NCBI GenBank assembly: GCA_019414025.1
Contig: DXMU01000007.1
Span: forward strand, 13,184-77,183
From: Collinsella sp.
GTDB taxonomy: Bacteria; Actinomycetota; Coriobacteriia; Coriobacteriales; Coriobacteriaceae
Direction: 5' to 3'
DNA length: 64,000 bases
Both the position numbers and the translations under genes were made by a program. Shown one piece after another: positions 24,043 through 32,616 of the stretch (positions are counted from its first letter, which is position 1; each line of letters opens with the position of its first letter). The notes under the pieces were generated by a model, which saw only the letters and a program-made list of their open reading frames with translations, made no database searches and was not told where the DNA came from.

Positions 24043-24870
24043 ATGCAAACTTACGAATCGGACGCCAACATCGGCAACATTAAGCTTCTCGCCGTCGATA
24101 TGGACAAGACGCTGCTGACCGACGAGCGTGTGCTGCCCCAGGGTCTTGATGAGCGCCTGGACAAGCTCGCCGACGCAGGCATCGTATTCTGCCCCGCCAG
24201 CGGACGTCCCGCCCCCAAGCTCGAGGAAATGTTCGAGGGCATTAAGAACCGCCTCGCTTTTTGTCCCGATAACGGAGCGTGCGTGATCTATCGCGGTAGC
24301 TATATCTATAAGAGCAATATTGACGTGGAGCTGTATCAGCAGGTCTTGAGCCGTGCCTCGGAGGATCCTCGCGCTGTCCCCGTCCTGTGCTGCTTCGACG
24401 AGTTCTACGTACTTGCCCGCGACCATCAATACCACGACGAGATCAGCGTCTACTACAACACAATCAACTACGTCGACAGCTTTGAGGGCATTGATCTCGA
24501 GTCCAACAAGATTTCGATCTTCTTCCCCGGCTACGACGCCGAGCCCGCTTTCCGCGAGACCTATAGCCCCGAGTTCTCGGACAAGCTCTACGTCACCAAC
24601 GCCGGGCGCGAGTGGATCGACTTTATGAACCTGGGCGTCGACAAGGGCGCCGGCGTCGCGCACCTGTGCGAGCACCTGGGCATCGACATCGCCGACGCCG
24701 CCGCCGTGGGCGATACCTACAACGACATCCCCATGCTCGAGCGCGTCGGTCACAGCTTTATCGTTAACAATGCCGAGGAACACATGAACGCGCATGCCAA
24801 GTGGCGTATTCCGAGCAACAACGACGGGGGCGTACTGACGCTCATCGACGCCATCTTGGCGGCTCGGTAG
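24043..24870 (+). CDS. Cof-type HAD phosphatase
   Basis: This HAD phosphatase of the Cof (IIB cap) subfamily has 275 aa. LLAVDMDKTLLTD gives nucleophile Asp19 and Asp21, CPASGRP is the motif II region, and AAVGDTYNDIPMLE near 225-238 is motif IV. Members dephosphorylate sugar phosphates or nucleotides; the substrate here is unknown. GAAACGAAAGG precedes the ATG. It is convergent with polA. Confidence 0.85.
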   Translation: MQTYESDANIGNIKLLAVDMDKTLLTDERVLPQGLDERLDKLADAGIVFCPASGRPAPKLEEMFEGIKNRLAFCPDNGACVIYRGSYIYKSNIDVELYQQVLSRASEDPRAVPVLCCFDEFYVLARDHQYHDEISVYYNTINYVDSFEGIDLESNKISIFFPGYDAEPAFRETYSPEFSDKLYVTNAGREWIDFMNLGVDKGAGVAHLCEHLGIDIADAAAVGDTYNDIPMLERVGHSFIVNNAEEHMNAHAKWRIPSNNDGGVLTLIDAILAAR

Positions 24871-24880
24871 CCGTCCCATC

Positions 24881-25009
24881 GGACCTGGCCGGGCGGCACG
24901 GGTTAACTTTTCGCTCGGTCAGGTCCTGCGCAAGACGAAAGCCACATTAAGTGGCTTTCTTTGCGTGCGGAATCTACGAAAAGTTAACCCGTGCCGCCCG
25001 GCCAGGTCC
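24881..25009. repeat. 33-bp perfect inverted repeat
   Basis: Positions 24881-24913 are the exact reverse complement of 24977-25009 over 33 bases. The arms begin GGACCTGGCC and contain GGTTAACTTTTCG. The 63-base centre includes a terminator-like hairpin. It lies between convergent genes. Possible readings are a MITE-like element or an unusually long terminator stem. Confidence 0.85.
24937..24963 (+). terminator. Terminator of the Cof-type gene, inside the inverted repeat
   Basis: GAAAGCCAC (24937-24945) pairs with GTGGCTTTC (24951-24959), followed by TTT. Confidence 0.6.
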
Positions 25010-25076
25010 TGCGGTGACTTGCTTGCCGCCTGGATGGCGTCTTGGCGTCTAGATACTTGGCTGAATTTAATTGAAC

Positions 25077-25118
25077 GAAGGACGCTCCTTGTTGATGAGG
25101 GGCGTCCTTCTGTTTTTT
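25077..25118 (+). terminator. Second hairpin near the polA stop
   Basis: GAAGGACGCTCC (25077-25088) pairs with GGGGCGTCCTTC (25099-25110), then TGTTTTTT on the plus strand. It blocks plus-strand read-through and may also stop polA transcription. Confidence 0.65.
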
Positions 25119-25145
25119 GGTTACTTTGGAACTGTGGCTGCTTTC

Positions 25146-27893
25146 CTATTTCGCGTCGGCCCAGGTTATGCCGGTGCTGGCTTCGGCGATGAGGGGTACG
25201 CGGAGGTCTACGACGTGCTCCATGACGTCGCGTACCATCGCGGTCAAGCGCTCTACCTCGTCCACCGGGCACTCAAAGTCTAGTTCGTCGTGCACTTGCA
25301 AGATCATGTGGGCGGCAAAGCCCTCTTCTTCCAGGCGGCGGCTTACGCGGGCCATGGCGATCTTGATGATGTCGGCGGCGGTTCCCTGCATGGGGTGGTT
25401 CATGGCCGTGCGCTCGCCAAAGCCACGCAGCTGCGGGTTTTTTGCCTTGAGCTCCGGAATATGACGACGGCGGCCGTACATGGTCTCGGCATAGCCCGTC
25501 TGCTTGGCGCGCGCCACCACGTTGTCGAGGAACGTGCGCACGCCCGGGTAGGCCTCGTAGTAGCGATCAATCATGTCGCGTGCCTCGGCCATCGAGATAT
25601 GCAGCGACTGCGACAGACCGTAGGCCTGCTGACCATACACGATGCCAAAGTTCACGGCCTTGGCGCGGCTGCGCAAATCGGGCGTTACTTCGGACACCGG
25701 CACGCCAAACACGCGCGCGGCTGTCTCGGCATGGAAGTCCTCGCCCTCGTTAAAGGCGCGCACAAGGTGATCGTCACCCGAGAGATGCGCCAGCAGACGC
25801 AGCTCGATCTGCGAGTAGTCCACCGCCAAAAAGACGCTGCCCTCGCCCGCCGAGAACGCAGTCTTGACGGTACGCCCCAGCTCCGAGCGCGTCGGGATGT
25901 TCTGCAGGTTCGGGTCGCTCGAAGACAGACGCCCCGTTGCGGTAATGGTTTGGTTGTACGTGGTGTGTACACGACCGTCGCCACGACGCAGCGGACCTAG
26001 CGTGTCCAGATAGGTCGACTTAATCTTGGACTTCTCGCGCCAGTCCAAAATCAGACGCACGATTTCGTGGTCGCGGGCAAGGTCGCTCAGCACCTTAGCA
26101 TTGGTCGAATAGTAGCCGCGCTTGGTCTTTTTGAGGCCCTTGGTCGGAAGGCCCATCACATCAAAGAGCACGTGCGAGAGCTGCATGGGACTGCCGATGT
26201 TAAAGGTCTCGTCGCCGGCCAGATCGCGAATGCTCCGCTCGACCCCGGCAATCTGGGTCGCCAGGCCCTCGGACAAACTCTGCAGGCGATCGGGGTCCAC
26301 GAGCATGCCCGCGCGCTCCATCTTGGCAAGCACCGGCACAAGCGGCATCTCGATGCCGTCGAACACGTTGGCGGCGTTCTCACGGGCCATGCGATCGCGC
26401 AGCGGCGCCACGAGCGCCAGCGTCAGGGCCGCAGTGCGGGCAGCAGGCGCAGGAGCGTCCTCGCCAGCACCCTCCGCGCCGCGCGCCGCAGGCAGCGTCA
26501 TCTGCAGATACGTATCGGCAAGATATGCCTCATCGAACTCGGAGCGGTCGGAATCCAACAGGTAGGCGGCAACCACGGTGTCGAAGATGCGTGTGGAAAC
26601 AGCGGACAGCGGGTCCATGAGCTCGGGCTCAGAGGAATCGATAGGCGAAAGCTCGTGCAGCAGCGCCTTCATGTCCGGGCTCGCCACGCGGCCCTCCATA
26701 AACAGACGCGCGAGCACGCCAGCGATCACGCCGTGGGCAAAATTGAAGCCATCGACAGCGGCAGGCGTGCCGCCATCGACTTCCTCGAGCGCAAAGAGCC
26801 CCTTGGACGTCGCCAGCCACAGCGTGCGCGTCAGGCCAAAGAGCGCGCCCTCTTCCTTGTCATCGTCCACCACGGCGGCGATCCACTCGCCCGCCTCGAT
26901 GGCGCGGGAGACCTCAGCCGCAACGGCACCAAACGCGTCAGCATCGCCGGCGGCTGCGCGAACCATCGCAGGTATCTCAAACACACTGGAAGCAGCAGCC
27001 CCGCCCTCGCCGCCGATCAGCGCCAAGAAACGGTTCTGCATGGCGGTGATACCAAGCGTACCCAGCGCCGCGGAAACCTCATCGGCAGAAAACGCCGGGA
27101 AAGACGTCGCCTTAAAGTCGAGCTCAACAGGCGCATCGGTGCGGATGGTCGCCACCTTGCGGCTCAGCAGTGCGTCGTCGATGTGCGCGCGCAGGTTTTC
27201 GCCCATCTTGCCCTTGACCTCATCGGCGTGTGCGATGACCTCGTCCAGGCTACCGTACTGCGCGATGAGCGCGCTCGCCTTTTTGGGGCCGATGCCCGGT
27301 ACGCCGGGAATGTTGTCCGACGTATCGCCCTTCAGACCATAAAAATCGGGCACGAGCGCCGGCGTGATGCCGTGATACAGATCGTCCACGCTCTCGGGGG
27401 TCATGATCGCCACGTCGGACAGGCCCTTACGAGTCGAGACCACGTTGACGTGCTCAGTCACGAGCTGATACATATCGCGATCACCGGTCACCAGCAGCAT
27501 GTCGCAGCCGGCCTCCTCACCCAAGCGCGCCATGGTTCCCAGGATATCGTCGCCTTCCCAGCCCTCAGACTGCAGAATCGGCACATTGAGCGCACCGAGC
27601 AGCTCCTTGATCATCGGAAACTGCGCGTGCAGATCGGGGTCCATGGGTGGGCGCTGCGCCTTGTACTGCGGCAGCATCTCCATACGCACGCGCGGCTTGC
27701 CCTTGTCAAACGCCACAACGACTCCATCGGGGTTAAAGGCGTCGATCATCTTGAGAAACATATTCAAAAAGCCAAAGATCGCGTTGGTGGGGCGACCGTC
27801 CGGCGCGTTCATGGTGGGCGGCACGGCATGGAAGGCGCGGTGCATGAGCGAGTTGCCGTCGATAACGGCAAAGGTACGGCGCTTGTCAGACAT
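25146..27893 (-). CDS. polA: DNA polymerase I
   Basis: This is the repair and Okazaki-processing polymerase, 915 aa. The N-terminal 5'-3' exonuclease domain (about 1-300) shows FAVIDGNSLMHRAFHA, LVTGDRDMYQLV and KGDTSDNIPGVPGIGPKKA. The C-terminal polymerase domain has SSDPNLQNIPTR, FLAVDYSQIELRLLAH, AKAVNFGIVYG and LQVHDELDFE. In the middle domain (about 310-510) the proofreading DxE motif is not visible, so 3'-5' exonuclease activity is probably absent, as in several Gram-positive PolA proteins. The start is the ATG at 27893 after GAGG. Confidence 0.95.
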   Translation of the reverse strand: MSDKRRTFAVIDGNSLMHRAFHAVPPTMNAPDGRPTNAIFGFLNMFLKMIDAFNPDGVVVAFDKGKPRVRMEMLPQYKAQRPPMDPDLHAQFPMIKELLGALNVPILQSEGWEGDDILGTMARLGEEAGCDMLLVTGDRDMYQLVTEHVNVVSTRKGLSDVAIMTPESVDDLYHGITPALVPDFYGLKGDTSDNIPGVPGIGPKKASALIAQYGSLDEVIAHADEVKGKMGENLRAHIDDALLSRKVATIRTDAPVELDFKATSFPAFSADEVSAALGTLGITAMQNRFLALIGGEGGAAASSVFEIPAMVRAAAGDADAFGAVAAEVSRAIEAGEWIAAVVDDDKEEGALFGLTRTLWLATSKGLFALEEVDGGTPAAVDGFNFAHGVIAGVLARLFMEGRVASPDMKALLHELSPIDSSEPELMDPLSAVSTRIFDTVVAAYLLDSDRSEFDEAYLADTYLQMTLPAARGAEGAGEDAPAPAARTAALTLALVAPLRDRMARENAANVFDGIEMPLVPVLAKMERAGMLVDPDRLQSLSEGLATQIAGVERSIRDLAGDETFNIGSPMQLSHVLFDVMGLPTKGLKKTKRGYYSTNAKVLSDLARDHEIVRLILDWREKSKIKSTYLDTLGPLRRGDGRVHTTYNQTITATGRLSSSDPNLQNIPTRSELGRTVKTAFSAGEGSVFLAVDYSQIELRLLAHLSGDDHLVRAFNEGEDFHAETAARVFGVPVSEVTPDLRSRAKAVNFGIVYGQQAYGLSQSLHISMAEARDMIDRYYEAYPGVRTFLDNVVARAKQTGYAETMYGRRRHIPELKAKNPQLRGFGERTAMNHPMQGTAADIIKIAMARVSRRLEEEGFAAHMILQVHDELDFECPVDEVERLTAMVRDVMEHVVDLRVPLIAEASTGITWADAK

Positions 27894-28059
27894 ATTGAAT
27901 ACCTCGCTTTGGGCTGGGCACGGTTTGCTCACACCAGTTTACACGCTCCCCGCCCCACGGCCACCGCACATCAGGCTTCCCTGCCGCCGCGGGCCCGCGC
28001 GTGATACGATGGCTCACGGTACATCAACCAGCACGATCGATCCGAAAGGAGCCTGCGTC

Positions 28060-29457
28060 ATGGAGCGTCCCTGCGCATGGAAAAAGTACACGCCACAGCA
28101 GATCGAGGAGCTCGAGGAGCTTTGCCGCGGCTACAAGCAGTTTTTGAGTGAGAACAAGACCGAGCGCCTGTGCGTCAAGACCGGTATCAAGATGGCCGAG
28201 GAGGCGGGCTACGTCAATCTGGAGACCGTGATCTCCGAGGGCCGCGCGCTCAAGGCCGGCGACAAGGTGTACGCCGCCAATCACGGCAAGGACCTTATGC
28301 TCGTCAACCTGGGCACCGCCCCGCTCGAGCAGGGCTTTAACATCCTGGGCGCTCACGTGGACTCGCCGCGCCTGGACCTCAAGCAGAACCCCGCCTTCGA
28401 GGCCGGCGACATGGCCTACCTCGACACGCACTACTATGGCGGCGTCAAGAGCTACCACTGGGTCGCTTCCCCGCTCGCACTCGTAGGCGTCATCTGCAAA
28501 AAGGACGGCACCACCGTCGACATCAACATCGGTGACAAGGCTGACGACCCGGTCTTTACCATCTCCGACCTGCTGATTCACCTCTCGAGCGAGCAGATGG
28601 CCAAGCCCGCCAAGGACGCCGTCGACGCCGAGATCCTCGACGTGATTGTGGGCGGCCGCCCCGTCAAGTTTGACGAGGACGACAAGGACGCTCCCAAGGA
28701 GCCCGTCAAGCAGATGTTCCTGGACATCCTCAAGGAGCAGTACGCCGTCGAGGAGGAGGACTTCCTCTCCGCCGAGATTGAGGTCGTGCCCGCCGGCCCG
28801 GCCCGCGACATGGGCCTCGACCGCTCCATGATTCTGGGCTATGGCCACGACGACCGTGTCTGCGCCTATCCGTCCATGCTCGCCCAGATCAACGTCGCCA
28901 ACGTGGAGCGCACGAGCATCACACTCATCGTCGACAAGGAGGAGATCGGTTCCGTGGGTGCCACCGGCATGACGAGCCGCTTCTTCGAGAACACCGTCGC
29001 CGAGATCATGACGCTCGCCGGCGAGGATAGCCCGCTGGCCCTGCGCCGTGCACTCGCCCACAGCCGTATGCTCTCCTCTGACGTGTCCGCCGGCTTCGAC
29101 CCGGGCTACGCCGGCAAGTTCGAAACCAAGAACGCAGCCTTTATGGGTCGCGGCCTGTGCTTTAACAAGTACACGGGCAGCCGCGGCAAGGGCGGCTCTA
29201 ACGACGCCGACGCCGAGTATGTGGCCCTCATCCGCGACATCATGGACGAGGCCGGCGTGGACTTCCAGACCTGTGAGCTCGGCCGCGTCAACGCGGGCGG
29301 CGGTGGCACCATCGCCTACATCATGGCCAAGTACGGCATGAACGTCATCGACTCCGGTGTTGCCGTCCTGTCCATGCACGCCCTGTGGGAAGTCGCCAAC
29401 AAGGCCGACATCTACGAGGCCTATCGCGGCTACAAGGCCTTCATCGAGCGCGCCTAA
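28060..29457 (+). CDS. M18 family aminopeptidase
   Basis: This zinc aminopeptidase of family M18 has 465 aa and probably assembles into a tetrahedral dodecamer like related enzymes. GAHVDSPRLDLK (His99, Asp101) supplies the first metal ligands, VDKEEIGSVGATGM carries the catalytic glutamates, and SAGFDPGYAGKFETKNA is an M18 block. It releases N-terminal, usually acidic, residues from peptides. GAAAGGA lies ten bases upstream of ATG 28060. It is divergent from polA. The family is certain; the substrate preference is not. Confidence 0.9.
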   Translation: MERPCAWKKYTPQQIEELEELCRGYKQFLSENKTERLCVKTGIKMAEEAGYVNLETVISEGRALKAGDKVYAANHGKDLMLVNLGTAPLEQGFNILGAHVDSPRLDLKQNPAFEAGDMAYLDTHYYGGVKSYHWVASPLALVGVICKKDGTTVDINIGDKADDPVFTISDLLIHLSSEQMAKPAKDAVDAEILDVIVGGRPVKFDEDDKDAPKEPVKQMFLDILKEQYAVEEEDFLSAEIEVVPAGPARDMGLDRSMILGYGHDDRVCAYPSMLAQINVANVERTSITLIVDKEEIGSVGATGMTSRFFENTVAEIMTLAGEDSPLALRRALAHSRMLSSDVSAGFDPGYAGKFETKNAAFMGRGLCFNKYTGSRGKGGSNDADAEYVALIRDIMDEAGVDFQTCELGRVNAGGGGTIAYIMAKYGMNVIDSGVAVLSMHALWEVANKADIYEAYRGYKAFIERA

Positions 29458-29471
29458 CCAACCCTTCATCA

Positions 29472-29536
29472 GTTGCGGTGAAATACGAACTAAACTGGCC
29501 CATAAACGGCCAAAACGGGCCGTATTTCACCGCAAC
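29472..29536. repeat. 16-bp perfect inverted repeat before yaaA
   Basis: GTTGCGGTGAAATACG (29472-29487) is exactly inverted at 29521-29536. TTCCTTTTTGG follows on the plus strand, so it may end the aminopeptidase transcript. A ribosome binding site for yaaA lies only 15 bases later. Confidence 0.65.
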
Positions 29537-29560
29537 TTCCTTTTTGGCAGAGGAGAGTCC

Positions 29561-30370
29561 ATGCTGCAGGTCATCATTTCGCCCGCCAAGCAGATGCGTG
29601 CGACCAAAGATGCTTTTGAAGTTCAGGGGATTCCGCCCTTTGCGCGCGAGACGGCTCGCCTCCACCGCGCACTGCTAGATATCGAGCGGAATGAAGGCAG
29701 CGGAGGTCTGCGGGCGCTCTGGAACGTGAGCAACAAACTGCTGGGGCCTTGCCTCAACGCCCTGCATGAGTTCGGACCCATCCTGAAAAACGGCGATCTC
29801 GACAATCCCGCACTCGCGCGCCGCATCTCCCCTGCCGTCATGTCCTATCACGGCATTCAATACCAGAGCATGGCGCCCGAGGTGATGGATTCCGCGCAGC
29901 TCGCATGGCTGCAAGACCATCTGTGGATCCTCTCGGGCCTTTACGGATGCGTACGCCCCTTTCATGCCGTTGAACCGTATCGGCTGGAGATGGGCGCGAA
30001 GCTTGCCGTCGACGATGCCCGAGACCTCTATGCGTTTTGGGGCGACAAGCTCGCACGGGCCATCGCTCCGGCGGGCTCCAACGCTACGATCGTCAACCTC
30101 GCCAGCGCGGAATACGCCAAAGCCGTTCTGCCCCGCCTCACCACCGATGCCACGGTCGTCACATGCCTCTTTGGCGAAGGCATCCGCAACGGCAAGCCCA
30201 TCCAGCGCTCGACCGCCAGCAAAAAGGCACGCGGCTCCATGGTGCGCTGGATGGCAGAAAACAAGCTCGAGGATGTAAGCGGGCTCACCGCGTTCGACGT
30301 TGGTTATCGCCACTTTCCCGAGCTTTCAAATAAAAACACTTTGGTCTTCCTGAACGAACAGGCCTTGTAG
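29561..30370 (+). CDS. yaaA: YaaA family peroxide-stress protein (UPF0246)
   Basis: This DNA-binding protein of 269 aa is linked in E. coli to lowering free iron under peroxide stress. The start MLQVIISPAKQM and the blocks LSGLYGCVRPFHAVEPYRLEMG, FWGDKL, NLASAEYAKAV and GSMVRWM match the family well. GAGGAG lies six bases before the ATG. The function is carried over from E. coli YaaA. It could be partly co-transcribed with the upstream aminopeptidase if the hairpin between them leaks. Confidence 0.88.
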   Translation: MLQVIISPAKQMRATKDAFEVQGIPPFARETARLHRALLDIERNEGSGGLRALWNVSNKLLGPCLNALHEFGPILKNGDLDNPALARRISPAVMSYHGIQYQSMAPEVMDSAQLAWLQDHLWILSGLYGCVRPFHAVEPYRLEMGAKLAVDDARDLYAFWGDKLARAIAPAGSNATIVNLASAEYAKAVLPRLTTDATVVTCLFGEGIRNGKPIQRSTASKKARGSMVRWMAENKLEDVSGLTAFDVGYRHFPELSNKNTLVFLNEQAL

Positions 30371-30410
30371 GATCACCGCTACTTTTGAATGTGCCGCCTA
30401 GGCACGGCGT

Positions 30411-30932
30411 CTACTCCGCCAAGCCGTCGGCTTTGGCAATTTCATTTGTCGAGCCGTCCTGATAGGTAATCTTGACATGTTCCACCTCGGACACCTTGAC
30501 GCCCGACGGGGGCTCCAGGCGCCATTCCGTCAGCGCGATATCCATCGTCGTGGGCACATCTCCTTGATCTTTGAGCTTCACCGTGAGCGTTTTGAGCGCC
30601 GCGTCAAACGTCACGCGTTCGATTTCTTCACCTGGAATGGACCCACCACTCAGCTGCAACTGCACAAACTCATCGCGCGGGTACCAATAATCGCCCGGAA
30701 CGGCAAGCGTATTGGCATTACCGCCAGTACTCCTCACCGTCATGATCGGCAGGGCATCATCAGCCTCAAACTCCCAGGCAGCGCCGCCGCGACCGCCAAA
30801 CGTCCAAATACAAAAGGCAATCACCAACACGGCAAGCACCGCAAAACCAATCGCAACAAGGCCATGATGGGCACGGCCCTCCTCGGCCGACACATCCCAC
30901 TGCGTCTCTCGATATAGATGCTTGTCTTCCAT
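30411..30932 (-). CDS. Single-pass membrane protein of unknown function
   Basis: This 173-aa protein starts at ATG 30932 with GGAGGCGAAC just upstream. A short cytoplasmic head (MEDKHLYRETQWDVSAEEGR) is followed by one transmembrane helix at about 27-45 (AIGFAVLAVLVIAFCIWTF). About 125 exported residues follow, rich in beta-type sequence, ending in KITYQDGSTNEIAKADG. No family is recognised. It is divergent from the thiC riboswitch. Much longer in-frame readings on this strand run antisense through thiC and are not credible. Confidence 0.65.
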   Translation of the reverse strand: MEDKHLYRETQWDVSAEEGRAHHGLVAIGFAVLAVLVIAFCIWTFGGRGGAAWEFEADDALPIMTVRSTGGNANTLAVPGDYWYPRDEFVQLQLSGGSIPGEEIERVTFDAALKTLTVKLKDQGDVPTTMDIALTEWRLEPPSGVKVSEVEHVKITYQDGSTNEIAKADGLAE

Positions 30933-30957
30933 GTTCGCCTCCCCGCAGGCACGCTCG

Positions 30958-30988
30958 TTAGGCCAATCGTACCCATTCGAGCTATACT
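30958..30988 (+). promoter_or_regulatory. thiC promoter
   Basis: TATACT (30983-30988) lies about 15 bases before the riboswitch, with TTAGGC as a weak -35 19 bases upstream. Confidence 0.5.
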
Positions 30989-31002
30989 TGAGCCCATTAC
31001 AT

Positions 31003-31095
31003 AAACGGGGAGCTTGCAGGACAAGACGGCAGGCTGAGACTGGGCGCGCCCGCCCTGACCCGCAAACCTGATATGGGTAATGCCAACGAAGGGAG
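31003..31095 (+). promoter_or_regulatory. TPP riboswitch (THI element)
   Basis: The conserved parts are in order: ACGGGGAGC, GGCTGAGACTGGGCG, CCCTGACCCGCAAACCTGAT, then TGGGTAATGCCAACGAAGGGAGC. The last block contains the ribosome binding site of thiC, so thiamine pyrophosphate binding would block translation initiation. There is no room for a separate terminator, which favours translational control. Confidence 0.93.
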
Positions 31096-31103
31096 CCGTG
31101 CCA

Positions 31104-32438
31104 ATGAGCACACAGACCGAGCCCAAGCTCGTCACGCAAATCGACTTCGCCCGCGCCGGGCAGATCACGCCGCAGATGAAGGAAGTCGCCGAGCGCGAGC
31201 ATCGCGACCCCGAGTACATCCGCGAGCGCGTGGCCGACGGCCGCATCGCCATTCCCGCCAACATCGTGCATATCAAAAAGGGCATGCGCGCCTTTGGTGT
31301 CGGCGAGGGCCTGTCCACCAAGGTCAACGTCAACCTGGGCATCTCGGGCGACAAGGCCGATGCCGCCGAGGAATGGAAGAAGGTCAAGATCGCCGAGGAC
31401 TTTGGCGCCGACGCCATCATGGACCTTTCCAACTCGGGCAAAACGCGCCAGTTCCGCCAGCAGCTCATCGACGAGACGCCGCTCATGGTGGGCACCGTCC
31501 CCATGTACGACGCCATCGGCTACATGGAAAAGCCGCTGGTCAAGCTGACCAAGGACGACCTGTTCGAGGTCGTGCGCGCGCACGCCGAGGATGGCGTGGA
31601 CTTTATGACCATCCACTGCGGCATCAACAAGTCGGTCACCAAGACCTTTAAGGAGACCGGCCGCCTGATGAACATCGTCAGTCGCGGCGGCTCGCTGCTG
31701 TTTGGCTGGATGGAGGTCACCGGCAACGAAAACCCCTTCTACGAGTACTTTGACGAGCTGCTCGAGATTTGCCACGAGTACGACGTGACGATTTCGCTCG
31801 GCGACTCCTGCCGCCCGGGCTGCCTCTACGACTCCAACGATGCCACCGAGACCGCTGAGATGATCGAGCTGGGCAAGCTGTGCAAGCGCGCTTGGGCCGC
31901 CGGCGTCCAGGTCATGGTCGAGGGCCCGGGTCACATGGCGCTCGACGAGATCGCCGCCAACATGAAACTGCAGAAGCGCCTGTGCCACAATGCCCCGTTC
32001 TATGTGCTCGGGCCGCTGGTGACCGATATCGGCGTGGGTTACGACCACATCACCGCTGCCATCGGCGGCGCCATCTCCGCCAGCTCCGGTGCCGACTTCC
32101 TGTGCTATGTGACGCCGGCCGAGCACCTGTGCCTGCCCAAAGCCCAGGACGTGCTCGATGGCCTCATGGCCACTAAGATTGCCGCGCACGCCGCCGATAT
32201 CGCCAAGAAGGTGCCGCACGCCCGCGACATGGACGACAAGATGGGCCAGGCACGCCGCAAGCTCGACTGGGATGCCATGTGGAAGTGTGCTCTCGACCCG
32301 GTCACCGGCAAGAAACGTTACGAAGAATCCCCCGCCGCCACCGAGGGCACCTGCACCATGTGCGGCAAGATGTGCGCCGTCCGCACCGTTAACAAGGTGT
32401 TCGAAGGCACGACGATCGACCTCGGCATGGAGGACTAA
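31104..32438 (+). CDS. thiC: Phosphomethylpyrimidine synthase ThiC
   Basis: This radical-SAM enzyme rearranges aminoimidazole ribotide into hydroxymethylpyrimidine phosphate for thiamine. It shows IPANIVHIKKGMRAFGVGEG, KVNVNLGISGD, DAIMDLSNSG, SLGDSCRPGC and VMVEGPGHMAL. The C-terminal cluster motif reads CTMCGKMC, a Cx2Cx3C spacing seen in short anaerobe-type members rather than the Cx2Cx4C of E. coli. The related BzaF makes hydroxybenzimidazole, but the TPP riboswitch and the thiD neighbour favour ThiC. 444 aa; ATG 31104 follows GGGAG. Confidence 0.93.
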   Translation: MSTQTEPKLVTQIDFARAGQITPQMKEVAEREHRDPEYIRERVADGRIAIPANIVHIKKGMRAFGVGEGLSTKVNVNLGISGDKADAAEEWKKVKIAEDFGADAIMDLSNSGKTRQFRQQLIDETPLMVGTVPMYDAIGYMEKPLVKLTKDDLFEVVRAHAEDGVDFMTIHCGINKSVTKTFKETGRLMNIVSRGGSLLFGWMEVTGNENPFYEYFDELLEICHEYDVTISLGDSCRPGCLYDSNDATETAEMIELGKLCKRAWAAGVQVMVEGPGHMALDEIAANMKLQKRLCHNAPFYVLGPLVTDIGVGYDHITAAIGGAISASSGADFLCYVTPAEHLCLPKAQDVLDGLMATKIAAHAADIAKKVPHARDMDDKMGQARRKLDWDAMWKCALDPVTGKKRYEESPAATEGTCTMCGKMCAVRTVNKVFEGTTIDLGMED

Positions 32439-32529
32439 CTCGTCACCGGAGCCACAATCGGTAACATGGTGTTCGTCAATTGTTGACGTGTGAACATTTG
32501 CTTACATTTGCGTAAAGATTGCATCGCCC

Positions 32530-32565
32530 GCCCGGGTTCGACATAGAGTCGGCCCGGGCATCTTT
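32530..32565 (+). terminator. Terminator of thiC
   Basis: GCCCGGG (32530-32536) pairs with CCCGGGC (32553-32559), with an inner CGAC/GTCG helix, followed by ATCTTTA. The thiD -10 TATAAT (32565-32570) begins right after. Confidence 0.6.
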
Positions 32566-32570
32566 ATAAT
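32565..32570 (+). promoter_or_regulatory. thiD -10 box
   Basis: A perfect TATAAT about 47 bases before the start codon, with a poor -35. No riboswitch is visible before thiD. Confidence 0.5.
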
Positions 32571-32616
32571 GCTGGCTTAAAGACCCATTTGATTCCGACC
32601 GAACAAGGGAGCAAAC

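Noticed and set aside
31000..32219. Minus-strand extension of the 30411-30932 gene through thiC
   Set aside because: The in-frame extension is antisense to thiC and the TPP riboswitch; a good start with GGAGG lies at 30932.
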